Source: Nematostella vectensis
Taxonomy: Eukaryota > Cnidaria > Anthozoa > Actiniaria > Edwardsiidae
NCBI RefSeq assembly: GCF_932526225.1
Contig: NC_064036.1
Location: 11,835,181-11,899,180 of the forward strand
Reading direction: 5' to 3'
DNA: 64,000 bases
Shown here: positions 24,101 to 33,659 of the stretch, in pieces
Layout: every line of letters begins with the position of its first letter
How positions within the stretch are numbered: the first letter of the stretch is position 1
Translations under genes and position numbers: made by a program
Notes under the pieces: generated by a model
The model's database searches: none
Seen by the model: the letters and a program-made list of their open reading frames with translations, nothing else
Told to the model about the DNA's origin: nothing

Positions 24101-27100
24101 TTCTTTCCCTAAAAATATAAAGGGGAAAAATATAATCAGTTAAAAAGGGTATCTGAAATATGTGAGAATAGATAGAGAAAAAGGTTGTAAAGTGAGGTGC
24201 TGAATATGCTTGTTTAAATAAAGGCCTTGGTGGCTTTTTTCATCTTTTAGTCCAGAAAGTGGAGCAGGCTATGCGAGAAGACAGTGGAGAGTAAATTAAG
24301 GCTGGGCACTTACTATTATTATCATGGGATAACAAGTGCCAATCATCTTTGTTTGACCCTAACGTATGGCACAGCAGTAAGCAAATGTAAGGTTGATACA
24401 GTGGAACCTGGATTTTACGATACTGGATTTCAAGATAACCTCGATTTTACGATGATGTTCCTATCTCCCGGCGGAAATACAGTGAATTGTATAAGAAATT
24501 ACCTGGATCTTACGATATTGGATACAACGATATCTTCGCTTTTACGATACAAATCTGTTCTCCAAAGCATAATTTTGGCCTCGATACAACAATATAACTG
24601 ATTGTGTCTATCAACAAAGAGAGAAAAACTCGGGACACCACACACGTACAGTACAGTTATTCGATTTTCTTGACTTGACAGATCTTGTTAAATGGAGATT
24701 ACAGTTTACAGTAACTGAACCATCTTACACAGAGTACAGGTAACAATAATATTATTTTGTAAAAGTTGATAATTAACCCGACCTCGCTACAACAATATTT
24801 TCAAAGGGTTTTTCTTTATATAGTAAAATCGAGGACCTCTTTGTAACGATACCTCGATTTTACCATACATTTTCTTTCTCCCGAGGCACATCGTAAAATC
24901 CAGGTCCCACTGTTATTACATACTCGTAATTGGATGTGAGATATATTTAATTCTCTGTCCCTAGATGCCTGCTGAATATACAGTAGAGCCAACACTCAAA
25001 ATGTCATAAATGCAAAATAAACATCACCAGATCCAGATACTCAATGATTCATTCAAGAGATAGATGGTCTTCAATAAGGCATCTCAAGCAATGTAATATA
25101 AATGTTGCTCATTTGAAACTGGATGCTAAAAAAAATCATTAACAGTACGTCTGCCCTCACAGAAATCTCTCCCGTACACACAACCGCAACACATTGCTCC
25201 AAAAGCAGCTAGAGTTATGGATTGACACATGTCAAATTTCTAATAATATGTACTTTATACATACCAGTAAGTTTCTAAAAGAATGCAAAGCTCTTGAGCC
25301 CTGCCCAGGGCAAACACAGGTATCAGAACCTGTCAAAATACAAGTGTTATTAATGTTATTGTCATGATACTGTGAGGAAGGTTCTGGTCTGACAATGTGT
25401 ACCCTGTGTAACAGTGCTTAAAACGTCCAGTTAATCATAACAGCACAAATGAATGCCTATAAATAAATAAATTTGAGTAGCTTATCACTCCCATTGCAGC
25501 TAGATGCTGAATTATGAGAGTGCCGATTCAGACGTGGTCGAGTTGAAGGCATGGAAAGGCACCTCAGGCAGTCGCCATAGGACTCATGTCTGACCAGGGA
25601 TCAAAGCCAAGATCGAAATTGTAGGTTTTGTGAAGGGATGAAAACTAGAGAACCCAGAGAAAAACATTCAGAGCACAGATAAGACTAGCTAACTCAACTC
25701 GTGATGGAACCAGGAATCAAACCCAAAGGCACAGGCACTGCAGAGTGACACTCTGTAGTAAGGTGACCAACTGCGCCACCTAGGCTCCTCTAGAAGAATA
25801 TGCATGTTGTAGGTATAACGGAAATAAAAAATCATGTAAACTCTCCAGTACCTTCCCTCCTTTTTCCATGGTTTCATGTACTTTCTTCAGGAAATCTCGT
25901 TCTCTGCACCTGAAATAAACATATCTATCAAAAAAAATCTCTAACAGTGGTAGACTTATTCCTTTTTGAGTCTGTGATAGTGGTGATCCAGGTGTCTTTG
26001 AATGTTTTACCTTTTTGAGTCTGTGATAGTGGTGATCCAGGTGTCTTTGAATGTTATACCTTTTTGAGTCTGTGATAGTGGTGATCCAGGTGTATTTGAA
26101 TGTTTTACCTGTTTGAGTCTGAGATAGTGGTGATCCAGGTGTCTTTGAATGTTATACCTTTTTGAGTCTGTGATAGTGGTGATCAAGGTGTCTTTAAATG
26201 TTATACCTTTTTGAGTCTGTGATAGTGGTGATCCAGGTGTCTTTGAATGTTTTACCTTTTTGAGTCTGTGATAGTGGTGATCCAGGTGTCTTTGAATGTT
26301 TTACCTTTTTGGGTCTGTGATAGTGGTGATCCAGGTGTCTTTGAATGTTTTACCTTTTTGAGTCTGTGATAGTGGTGATCCAGGTGTCTTTGAATGTTTT
26401 ACCTTTTTGAGTCTCTGATAATGGTGATCCAGGTGTCTTTGAATGCTTTACCTTTTTGAGTCTGTGATAGTGGTGATCCAGGTGTCTTTGAATGTTTTAC
26501 CTTTTTGAGTCTGTGATAGTGGTGATCCAGGTGTCTTTGAATGTTTTACCTTTTTGAGTCTGTGATAGTGGTGATCCAGGTGTCTTTGAATGTTTTACCT
26601 TTTTGAGTCTCTGATGGTAGTGGCATACGTGGACTCTGTTATCAAGATATCAGGCCTACACTTGTCTATCCATGCTGAACTAAAATTTAAAAAAATACAA
26701 TAACATTGCATCGACTAATTACTGTATAAGCTAAACAAGACCAAGACACTCACCCTAAATGTCTATCTGGTGTCATGTTATAATCTCCCTGAAACAAAAA
26801 GGAGTTTACAAAGTATGAGAAAAGTTTTATGTAAATATGTTAAAGCCACATTGGTTGTGTGGCCAAGTACAGACATTAAAAACTGCCTTCTGCCTTCTAC
26901 AGTGGTCCACCAGCAATTACTGATTCTTTGGCTAGATTTGTGAGATTTGTTATCTGTGCCATGAGGGATACACAGTCCACAACGTATAGGGTAAGGTTGA
27001 CCTGACCTGGGTTTGAACCCTGAGTTGATGTGCCAGTCTCACTGACATTGCAGTATAAACATGCATACTTACAGTATAAACTACTGACTCTGTTCCGACT

Positions 27101-30100
27101 CTCATATGAAACATGACGGCACCCAGCACATGTCCTGCATAGTAAGCTTTTATCTCCAGCTCATCATCAACCTGTTAACAACAAAAATATCACCAGTACT
27201 TTATTTAGATATAGAAAACATGGCTGCAACAAGTCAAAGACAACATCAGCTTTCATCTTTAGCTTATGGTAACCTATTATAAGAGGAAACTACACACAAG
27301 CTGTAGACTAACTAGGTGGTCTGAGTAGACATGGTGGAATCAGGGGAATAAATCAACACAAGGTTGAAATGGTATGTTTAGGGGTATTAGCCCTTCATCT
27401 TTTTTTGCTCAGACGAAGGGCTAATACTATGCTGACAACAACAAAACTCCTCCGTGCTAAACAGAATCAAAATTCCAGTGCTGGCATTTGTTGGAGAAAA
27501 ACATGATTTCCTTAAAGAAAACAAATAGCAAAATGTTGATAGAAGACTGCCCAAAGGGGGTATCATAGCCACATCCCATTTCAAGCTTTGTTAAAATGCA
27601 AATACTTTTTACACACTAATAATTAAACATTTTCTTCACCTTGATTGATTGATGAAGATTGATTGGAACAACCTTTTTCATACAATCTTTGATCATCTAG
27701 AGAACATAATATACAATACATGTGAATGCTTAGTAGAATGCAAATAAATGAAATATTATATCGCAACAATTACCATAACTTACAAAACAAAATACAATAC
27801 AATTAAATTTAACAAAGCAAAATGTTACAGTTTCAAGTTACACTGTAATATACAGCGTTGATTGTATTAACGATACAGAGTTCCTTGGAAAACAAATCGT
27901 ACCTGTGATGTAAAGAAATTTGTCTCTCCTTTCCTCTCAACAGTAATTTTTCTGTAATCCTCCTGTATAAAGTAAAGTTGTCTATGAAGTACATACTATT
28001 AAGCAGGTAATGGTGAAACCATGGCATCAAGTAATGGTAGTCCTAGCATACTGTACCAGTAAAATGGGACATATAGCTTTGGTGGGGTGTGTCATGTAGA
28101 TTGGTCCATCGTAACCAACCATCTCTGAGAAGTATGGAAGAGCTCCACAATGGTCCAAGTGGAAATGGCTGATTAGAAATAAATCAAGTAGAATGTTTTA
28201 AAATCAGGCTAGCAGGCTGGTTTTGGATATGGTTTGTTTTTAAGGCTCCCCTTTAATTGTCCGAATAATATACTGTTAAGTCCATACAGTAGTAGCTGTG
28301 TTTCCACAAAGCAGCAAAGGATATCTTCCTGGACTGGCTTGAGTCATCAATAACTTTCTTTATGACTCTCATCCATAAAAAAACAATCTGCAGTGTAGTG
28401 GGTGTGTCTAAACCCACAAGCCCTGAATCGGGTGCACCTTATGACGTTCACAGCCAAACATTGTAGAGGAGTTGTAGGATGATTTACACTCTTCAACTCA
28501 AGTTGTAGAGGTGTTGCAGGCAAGTTGCATAGACTAAATGGTGCTGTCTAAATCAGCCTAAAGACTACTCATACAAATGTAATATTCTATTTGCCCAGAC
28601 TTAATTATAAGCATACTTTTATAGTCATTTCTATAAATATCTCTTACCTTATTAACACACAGTCCAGATGCTCTGTCAGTTTTCCTGATCTTGTGATGTA
28701 ATCGAAATCAGGAAAACGGCGCTAATAATGAAGACAATAAGAATAAGAAGGTAAAAAAAAATTATAACAAAATATTGAAATTGGACTGCCTACATGACTC
28801 CTTTACCACTAAAATTTATGAAAAGGTAAAGATCGAAGCCTGCAGCCTTGGTTTTGGTATCTTAAAAAAGTAAATATGTCATCAAGTGTGGTGTTTCCAT
28901 CTTGTTCTTTGGTGAGTGAAGGACCATCCTGGAACTTCAAATCTTAAGGCGGCATTTTTAGTTGTTTAAGCATCATCAGGGACCCAGGGCATCATGGAGA
29001 TCAGGCACACAGGGAGTGCGCAAGAAAGAAAGAGCACTGAAATACGCCCTGGGCAACTGCTCTGCTACCGCAACTGCTTACTTTTTCTTTTGCCATTTAT
29101 TCCACTCATTATCATGTTAGGAGTATGTCCATAAATTGCTTACCTCGTCATTATATCCCATGTGCATTCCACAGTCTAACATAATGTTACGACCACCAAT
29201 ACTGACCAGGATACAGCTTCTACCAACATCTATCAAATAAAGTTGTATTCAGTACAAAGGTATAACAGACAGACAAAAAGACATATGAAAGGTGGACGTA
29301 TGAAAGAACAGAAAGTCAAATACTCAAGTCAGCACAAGGTTTGAATGACAGAAGCATACACCAGGGGTGCGCAAGGTTCCCCCTACCCTTGGAGGCCAAA
29401 AAATGGGTCATTTCTTACTAAGGAATCTAAAAATACTATGCTTTTTCTATAGGATACCTATGACTTTGACACCCCCCTCCCCACCCTCCCCCTCCCTCAG
29501 CCAATCCTTGGTAAGTGCCTGAATTGGTCAGAAAGACATGCATGGCTCTTGTCAATGCAGGGCTCATGTCCCTATCTGCTTGCCATGATAGCCTTTGTGT
29601 GCGTTTCTTCACAAAAGAGAAGATATCGCCACCTCTGAACTATACCTTTTCTAAAGGTACACAAGTCAATCATAGCTATTCACTCCGGTGTGGCCACATG
29701 CGTACTGACAGGTTTCAAGAAAATACTTACAGGTTAAATAATTTTGTTAGTGTGCGATTTCAGTAATGTTGTGTAAAGTAGTGCATAACCCTTCACTGTA
29801 ATTCAGACTTTAGTCTACGAGAGTGTCGTAATCAACTATTATTACTATTACAGACAGACGGCCCATCGTTTGAGTAAAAGCAACTAAAGCCAGATATACA
29901 GCGGCAACACAGCGCAGTAGCAAAGCAGCTCAATAAAGAATTCCACACCAATCTACACTCACCCTGGCCAGCTCCTGATGTGGTTATCGCATGAAAAGGA
30001 ATATGCACATGTCAGTGATTGTTGTTCTAGACAAGATAGTGGTTGTCAGCAATCAAATCTTACCGAAAAGTATTTCAACAGTCCAGTTACTCACCTAACG

Positions 30101-30122
30101 GCACAACCTTTATTCCAGACAT
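18161..30122 (-). CDS. INTS11: Integrator complex subunit 11 (snRNA 3'-end endonuclease)
   Basis: Catalytic subunit of Integrator; a nuclear metallo-beta-lactamase/beta-CASP endonuclease cleaving snRNA and promoter-proximal transcripts. Twenty-five phase-checked exons encode 626 residues (human about 600): 30095-30122, 29963-29974, 29144-29229, 28648-28721, 28057-28168, 27903-27962, 27640-27696, 27073-27171, 26754-26788, 26599-26679, 25852-25909, 25265-25329, 24054-24108, 23697-23792, 23242-23280, 23020-23103, 22787-22876, 22607-22687, 21753-21834, 21396-21515, 20968-21041, 20704-20846, 19165-19234, 18870-18947, 18161-18262. Seen: start [19 protein letters not shown], the metal site HFHLDHCG at residues 68-75, [45 protein letters not shown] and [10 protein letters not shown]; the C-terminus (SVESVL, LVSWTFQDEELGS) matches the INTS9-binding domain. 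Exon 2 is only 12 nt. Two donors are followed by junction-derived repeats. Confidence 0.97.
18265..18446 (-). mobile_element. tRNA-derived SINE abutting last INTS11 acceptor
   Basis: On the minus strand it starts with tRNA-like sequence: an A-box-like TGGCACAGTTGG (18413-18424) and a B-box-like GGACTGATTCC (18380-18390). It ends in a tail TTTAATCTATTTATTTAT that runs directly into the TGTAG acceptor of the last INTS11 exon (18262). A second copy lies at 25456-25790. Family name unknown. Confidence 0.55.
19840..20710 (-). repeat. donor-derived tandem repeat, 82-86-bp unit
   Basis: About ten copies of an 82-86-bp unit lie immediately inside the intron after INTS11 exon 20704-20846. On the gene strand every copy repeats the exon-intron boundary: TGAAAG|GTACTGACGTCTCTGCC or TAAAAG|GTATTGAAGTCTCTGCC, against the real TGAAAG|GTACCGACGTCTCTGCC. 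All copies keep the GT, so they form a ladder of decoy donors. Confidence 0.85.
21096..21285. mobile_element. MITE with 18-bp TIRs and 7-bp target duplication
   Basis: GTAGCCTCCTCCGCAGGC at 21096 is perfectly inverted at 21268-21285, and both ends are flanked by ATAAGCC. The 190-bp length and 7-bp duplication suggest a hAT-like non-autonomous element. It is located in an INTS11 intron. Confidence 0.7.
22199..22444. mobile_element. MITE with long TIRs and TA target site
   Basis: The ends start ATAGACCGTTTTCATGATGT and are mirrored, with a few mismatches, up to 22444. Arms are about 35 bp and flanked by TA on both sides (22197-22198, 22445-22446). The 246-bp size and TA duplication fit a mariner-type non-autonomous element. 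Intronic in INTS11. Confidence 0.7.
23358..23590. mobile_element. TTAA-flanked MITE, copy 1
   Basis: Flanked by TTAA at both ends, with inverted termini AAGTGGCAATCGCACCAGTT and its counterpart AAGCGGCAATGTGACCACTT on the opposite strand. The interior (AATCTATTAGAATC, CTCTAAATTATCA, GACACACTGCTTT) matches the copy at 31494-31749. TTAA suggests a piggyBac- or Kolobok-type source. Confidence 0.65.
24399..24912. mobile_element. pogo/Tigger-like non-autonomous element
   Basis: Termini CAGTGGAACCTGGATTTTAC and, inverted at the right end, CAGTGGGACCTGGATTTTAC resemble the CAGTGGAACCTCGATTT ends of pogo/Tigger elements. A TA lies to the left of the first C. The 514-bp interior has no transposase frame. 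It lies in the INTS11 intron 24109-25264. Confidence 0.7.
25456..25790 (-). mobile_element. tRNA-derived SINE, copy 2
   Basis: The minus strand starts TGGCGCAGTTGGT (A box, 25766-25779) and has GGGTTTGATTCC (B box, 25713-25724), then a longer body. It ends in CAATGGGAGTGATAAGC and a TTTATTTATT tail, like the copy at 18265-18446. It lies between two INTS11 exons. Confidence 0.6.
25961..26610 (-). repeat. donor-derived 49-bp minisatellite
   Basis: Fourteen boundary copies spaced 49 bp apart (25968 to 26605, plus-strand landmark GAGTCTGTGAT). The right-most is the real 3' end of INTS11 exon 26599-26679, and the other 13 lie in the intron. On the gene strand each reads CACAGACTCAAAAAG|GTAAAAC or GTATAAC, copying the authentic GAGACTCAAAAAG|GTAAAAC. 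Use of a decoy would add multiples of 49 nt and shift frame. Near-identity between units implies recent homogenisation. Confidence 0.9.
29361..29521. mobile_element. GC-rich palindromic MITE family, copy 1
   Basis: Starts CCAGGGGTGCGCAAGG, has the core GGGTCATTTCTTACTAAGGA, and ends CAGCCAATCCTTGGTAAGTG. Related copies lie at 48571-48659, 60531-60688 and 60697-60782. The family has inverted CAGG-CGCGT type ends. This copy lies in INTS11 intron 2-3. Confidence 0.55.
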
Positions 30123-30382
30123 TATAGTCACACCAAACGTATTCTATTGCGGTGCAAGAGTTCTGATTCTTCTACAAATCTCCACGATATTCCTTATTTT
30201 TATTTTTATTTTTTTGCTTGCTGGCTTGTCAGCGGTATAATATGTTACACATGCGTATCTTATCAACACAGCTACCCCGCAGTACCCATAATTTTGATGA
30301 CATTATCCCTCAAACTTCCCTAGAAAATAACATATTATGATTTGTTATTTTATCAATACATCAGAATATTTGGAGAAATAGA
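30123..30382. promoter_or_regulatory. shared head-to-head promoter, INTS11 / CPTP
   Basis: Only 260 bp separate the ATG of INTS11 (minus strand, 30122) and the ATG of CPTP (plus strand, 30383), so both 5' UTRs and core promoters must lie within it unless unseen 5' exons exist. No convincing TATA box; a pyrimidine-rich TTTTTATTTTTATTTTTTTG run and an ACACATGCG motif near 30245 are visible. Bidirectional activity is inference from spacing. Confidence 0.7.
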
Positions 30383-31015
30383 ATGACCGAGCGACAGTTT
30401 CAATTAGATGTGGTAGTGGATGCATTCAAGAAAGCACACAACGATGGGAAGATAATTGTTGATGAGTATGTCCGAGGTTACGACGAACTTTGTATTTTCT
30501 TCGATTCGCTTGGTTCAGTATTCGGCTTCATAACGTCTGATGTGAGAGATAAGATTGGAATCCTGCAGCATCACAGAGGAGCAGAAAACGGGGGTGAATA
30601 TACCGACGTGAAAGCAATGTTTGAATTTGAAATCGAGAATAAACTGACCGATGCAAAGACCCAACCACTCTCGGGATCAAGAACATTACTTCGCTTACAT
30701 AGAGCTCTGGCATTCACTATGCTATTTATGAAACGTCTAAGTGAGTCTCATGAAGGTGACAGCTCGTCCGCGCTAGCGTCGGAGTCATACAACAAGACCC
30801 TTGCGGCGTATCACCCTTGGCTGATTCGCAAAGCAGCTCTCCTTGCGATGTACACACTGGCCAGTGTTGGTGACATGATCAAGAAAGCATCCGCTGAAAG
30901 CGCGGACCAGGAAAGCGCCCAAAAACTGTTATGTGAAGCTGTTGAAGCAATTCAACCTGTTTATGATACCACCGAGGAGCTATATACTGAATATGATTTG
31001 CATGGTCTACCCTGA
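30383..31015 (+). CDS. CPTP: ceramide-1-phosphate transfer protein
   Basis: Cytosolic GLTP-fold carrier moving ceramide-1-phosphate between membranes. A single uninterrupted 210-residue frame, close to the 214 residues of human CPTP, and full-length by alignment from memory. Recognition-centre residues of the family are present: D53 and K57 (ITSDVRDK), R100 and R104 (SRTLLRLHRAL) and H144 (AAYHPW). SLGSVFGFI and SYNKTLAAYHPW are diagnostic of the CPTP rather than GLTP branch, as is the C-terminal YDLHGLP. No intron, although its neighbour INTS11 has 24. An AATAAA lies 130 nt after the stop. It is divergently paired with INTS11. Confidence 0.95.
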   Translation: MTERQFQLDVVVDAFKKAHNDGKIIVDEYVRGYDELCIFFDSLGSVFGFITSDVRDKIGILQHHRGAENGGEYTDVKAMFEFEIENKLTDAKTQPLSGSRTLLRLHRALAFTMLFMKRLSESHEGDSSSALASESYNKTLAAYHPWLIRKAALLAMYTLASVGDMIKKASAESADQESAQKLLCEAVEAIQPVYDTTEELYTEYDLHGLP

Positions 31016-31142
31016 TGGGGAATATTTTCCTCTAAATTTTACATTTTTCTAAAAATTGCAATTTTGATCGACACCTGCTTGTACTTCCGGTTCGTGGAAA
31101 ATAATGCCACTAGCATGTAAATCAAACGTTCATATATTAGGC

Positions 31143-31148
31143 AATAAA
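31143..31148 (+). terminator. candidate polyadenylation signal, CPTP
   Basis: AATAAA 128 nt after the CPTP stop codon on the same strand. Confidence 0.6.
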
Positions 31149-32924
31149 AAGGTCTTCATTCAAGTGACTCTGTCTATTGATAGCATCTTTAGAATTCTTG
31201 ACATTATGTTGTGTTGAACTGATGTTTCTTTGGCCCAACCTTATTGAAAAGGAAGGGGAGATTTGACAGTAAAATGAAATTAAAGCCCCCTCCCTATTAT
31301 TTGAAAAAAAAAATATGTATCCCTCCTGCAGTCCAATTTTACCCCACCTACCCCCTCAACAATAGCCACCCTCCCCCCCCCCCCCCCCCAGAAAAAAAAA
31401 CAAGAAAACTGGAGGGCACAGGAACAATTAAAACAGGGGTAGGGGGGCATTACACCACCTATAGGGGCCAGAGGTACTGGTAACACATTGCTGTTAAAGC
31501 CACATTGTCACCAGTTCATTTCCGGAGGTCCAACGGAAACCTCGACCGTTAAAAGACAAAAGAATCTATTAGAATCCGAGATATTTAACATGCCATCCGC
31601 TCTAAATTATCAATCACATCCTCGGAGAAAATTGCAATAGACACACTGCTTTCAATATTTTGAAGTATTTTTTTTTGCGTTTCCGTTGAAAATCATCGGG
31701 GATTGTTACGTAATCGACCAGTAGTAAACTGGTGACAATGCGGCTTTAAGAGTAGACCCAATAAATGAAAGCCCCATTAGTACACCATTTGAGTTCTGAA
31801 GGTGATCCACTGTATGTAGTTACATAGAATTGATGATGCACATCAACTGTTATACAAGATGATATACAAAACGTAATTTTATAACACAATTCTAAATTAG
31901 CATAGGGGTTTTTCCTGATTGGATTAAGGGTGGCAAATAATCCCTTTATTGAGATTTTGGGAAACTTTTGTGAAGTGGGGAATGGAGGGGAATTTGTCAT
32001 CTGGCTATGAGCCTGCTTGTCTCACTGTGGTCTTACTAACCTAAGCAACTGTAAGGAAAGATATTTGTTTAGTAAGACTTTAACTGCTTTTACTTCAGGG
32101 AGTTTTCAAAAGAAATACTGCTTTTCTAGACATTTTGGTTTTCTGGATGTCTACTCTGTTCCCATTAAACATCTGTGACAGGGTCACTACTAGTTAGTAT
32201 ATGAACATTGATAATCATCAAATCATGGACTTTATTTTACTGTATTTTGTAGTTTAGCTTTAAAATTTAGTTTGTTTCACAGATAGACTCAGTGCTTAGC
32301 AATGTGATTGGTATGTGATTCAGAAACTCGTAGGCAACACCTACGTGCTAAAACGTGCATCTAGGCGGCGCACGAATCACATCCCAAAGTTATCTTAGGT
32401 TAGATAGTGTAATCTACTTCCTACGCGTCGGTACGAGCAAAGGGCTTCCTGGCCGCGTTATTTAGCTACGGAAATGCGCAGGACTATTCTACACCTTTCT
32501 GCAATTTTAGGCATGTCCTTTCCTTGTTCCACCGACTATAAATAGAGGCACTTTTGTTAGTAACAATCAGTTGCGAAGTAAAAACAGTAAGAACGACAAC
32601 AATATTTTGGATTGGAAAGAGCATCGATGAAAGAAGACGAAAGAACTTGCTTCTAGCAAGATTGTAATGCCTTATTTTCGTTCCCGTTTGAACTACCGTT
32701 TGTAGTACCCGTTTATATTACCGTTAAGATACAGTTCCTAGTACTATCCTGTACTATATTTTAGACCATCCTACAACAATTAGTCATTTGGCTACATGTT
32801 TGTAAAATTGTAAATTCGTTCATTTCAATTTGGCTTTTGCTATAATAAATGTGTTTTCAATTACATTGAGCAATATTAGTTCGTGTCCTGCGTGCAAGCC
32901 CTTGCCGTCGGTTACACATCACAT
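31149..32924. other. intergenic, repeats and an LTR-like block
   Basis: No gene recognised. It contains C- and A-homopolymer runs near 31371-31400, a TTAA-flanked MITE (31494-31749), and a block from about 32280 to 32920 with CTATAAATAG at 32536-32545 and AATAAA at 32844-32849 in promoter-to-polyA order, as in a solo LTR. I could not define matching LTR ends or a target duplication. Confidence 0.45.
31494..31749. mobile_element. TTAA-flanked MITE, copy 2
   Basis: TTAA at each end, inverted termini AAGCCACATTGTCACCAGTT and AAGCCGCATTGTCACCAGTT on opposite strands, and an interior related to 23358-23590. No coding frame. Confidence 0.75.
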
Positions 32925-32962
32925 ATACTTTTCGCCCCATTACAGGTTCTCCAATAGGGTTC

Positions 32963-33056
32963 TGGATTCCGGATCCTAGTGTGTGGATTCCGGATCCTAG
33001 TGTGTGGATTCCGGATTCCATGTGGGTTTTTTCCCGTGGATTCCGGATTCCATTTT
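32963..33056 (+). repeat. left subterminal repeats of the transposon
   Basis: Four copies of GGATTCCGGATYC, two spaced by CTAGTGTGT, beginning about 30 bp inside the left terminus. Probable transposase-binding sites by analogy with other DNA transposons. Confidence 0.7.
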
Positions 33057-33659
33057 TGTTCCAGGTTTTTTACAAAACTTTAAATACCTCCAGTGCCTAT
33101 ATGTTCTAAATCTTTCTAATGCCTGTAAAGTTTTGTTTTTACCTTTCGATTCCATTTATAAACGTTTTGCATTGTGTCGCTCGTTGTGTAGACCACATCA
33201 AGAAATTTTAAAAGAAACAGTTTTTTTATTACTGTCAAAAAACAAAACTGCATATCAAAGCATACTGTATATTTTGTCTGTGCGTTACGTGGATAACTAT
33301 GCTTCGATATAAGTCGAAAAATTGCAAATTTAATAGATCAAGGAAACCTTATTAACTCATCGGGCAATAAATGTTGCTGAGAATATGCCTACTTCTTTGT
33401 ATATCAAAACACATTATCATGCTCTGGTATTTTGTTTGACCGTGCCATTGTGGCCCGCTTTGGTGGAATATCAGGGCGAGTTTAGGAGAGCCATGGTAAG
33501 TATTTTGGCACGAGCCTATAACAATAACTAAAGTAGACATCACTGTCGTAAAATGAAACGCGTTGTTTTGCGTCCTGATAAACTAACCCCTTCCACTCTC
33601 GCCGGAAACGACTCTTCTGTTGCTTCTGTGGAGGTAGAAGAAGACTCTCCATTTGTCAG

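Noticed and set aside
25700-25790. Functional tRNA on the minus strand
   Set aside because: A and B boxes are present but acceptor and anticodon stems do not pair, and a SINE body and tail follow.
25961-26610. CRISPR-like direct repeats
   Set aside because: The whole 49-bp unit is repeated with no variable spacers, and it derives from an exon-intron boundary.
31244-31483. 79-codon Pro-rich frame
   Set aside because: Produced by homopolymer C and A runs; no conserved features.
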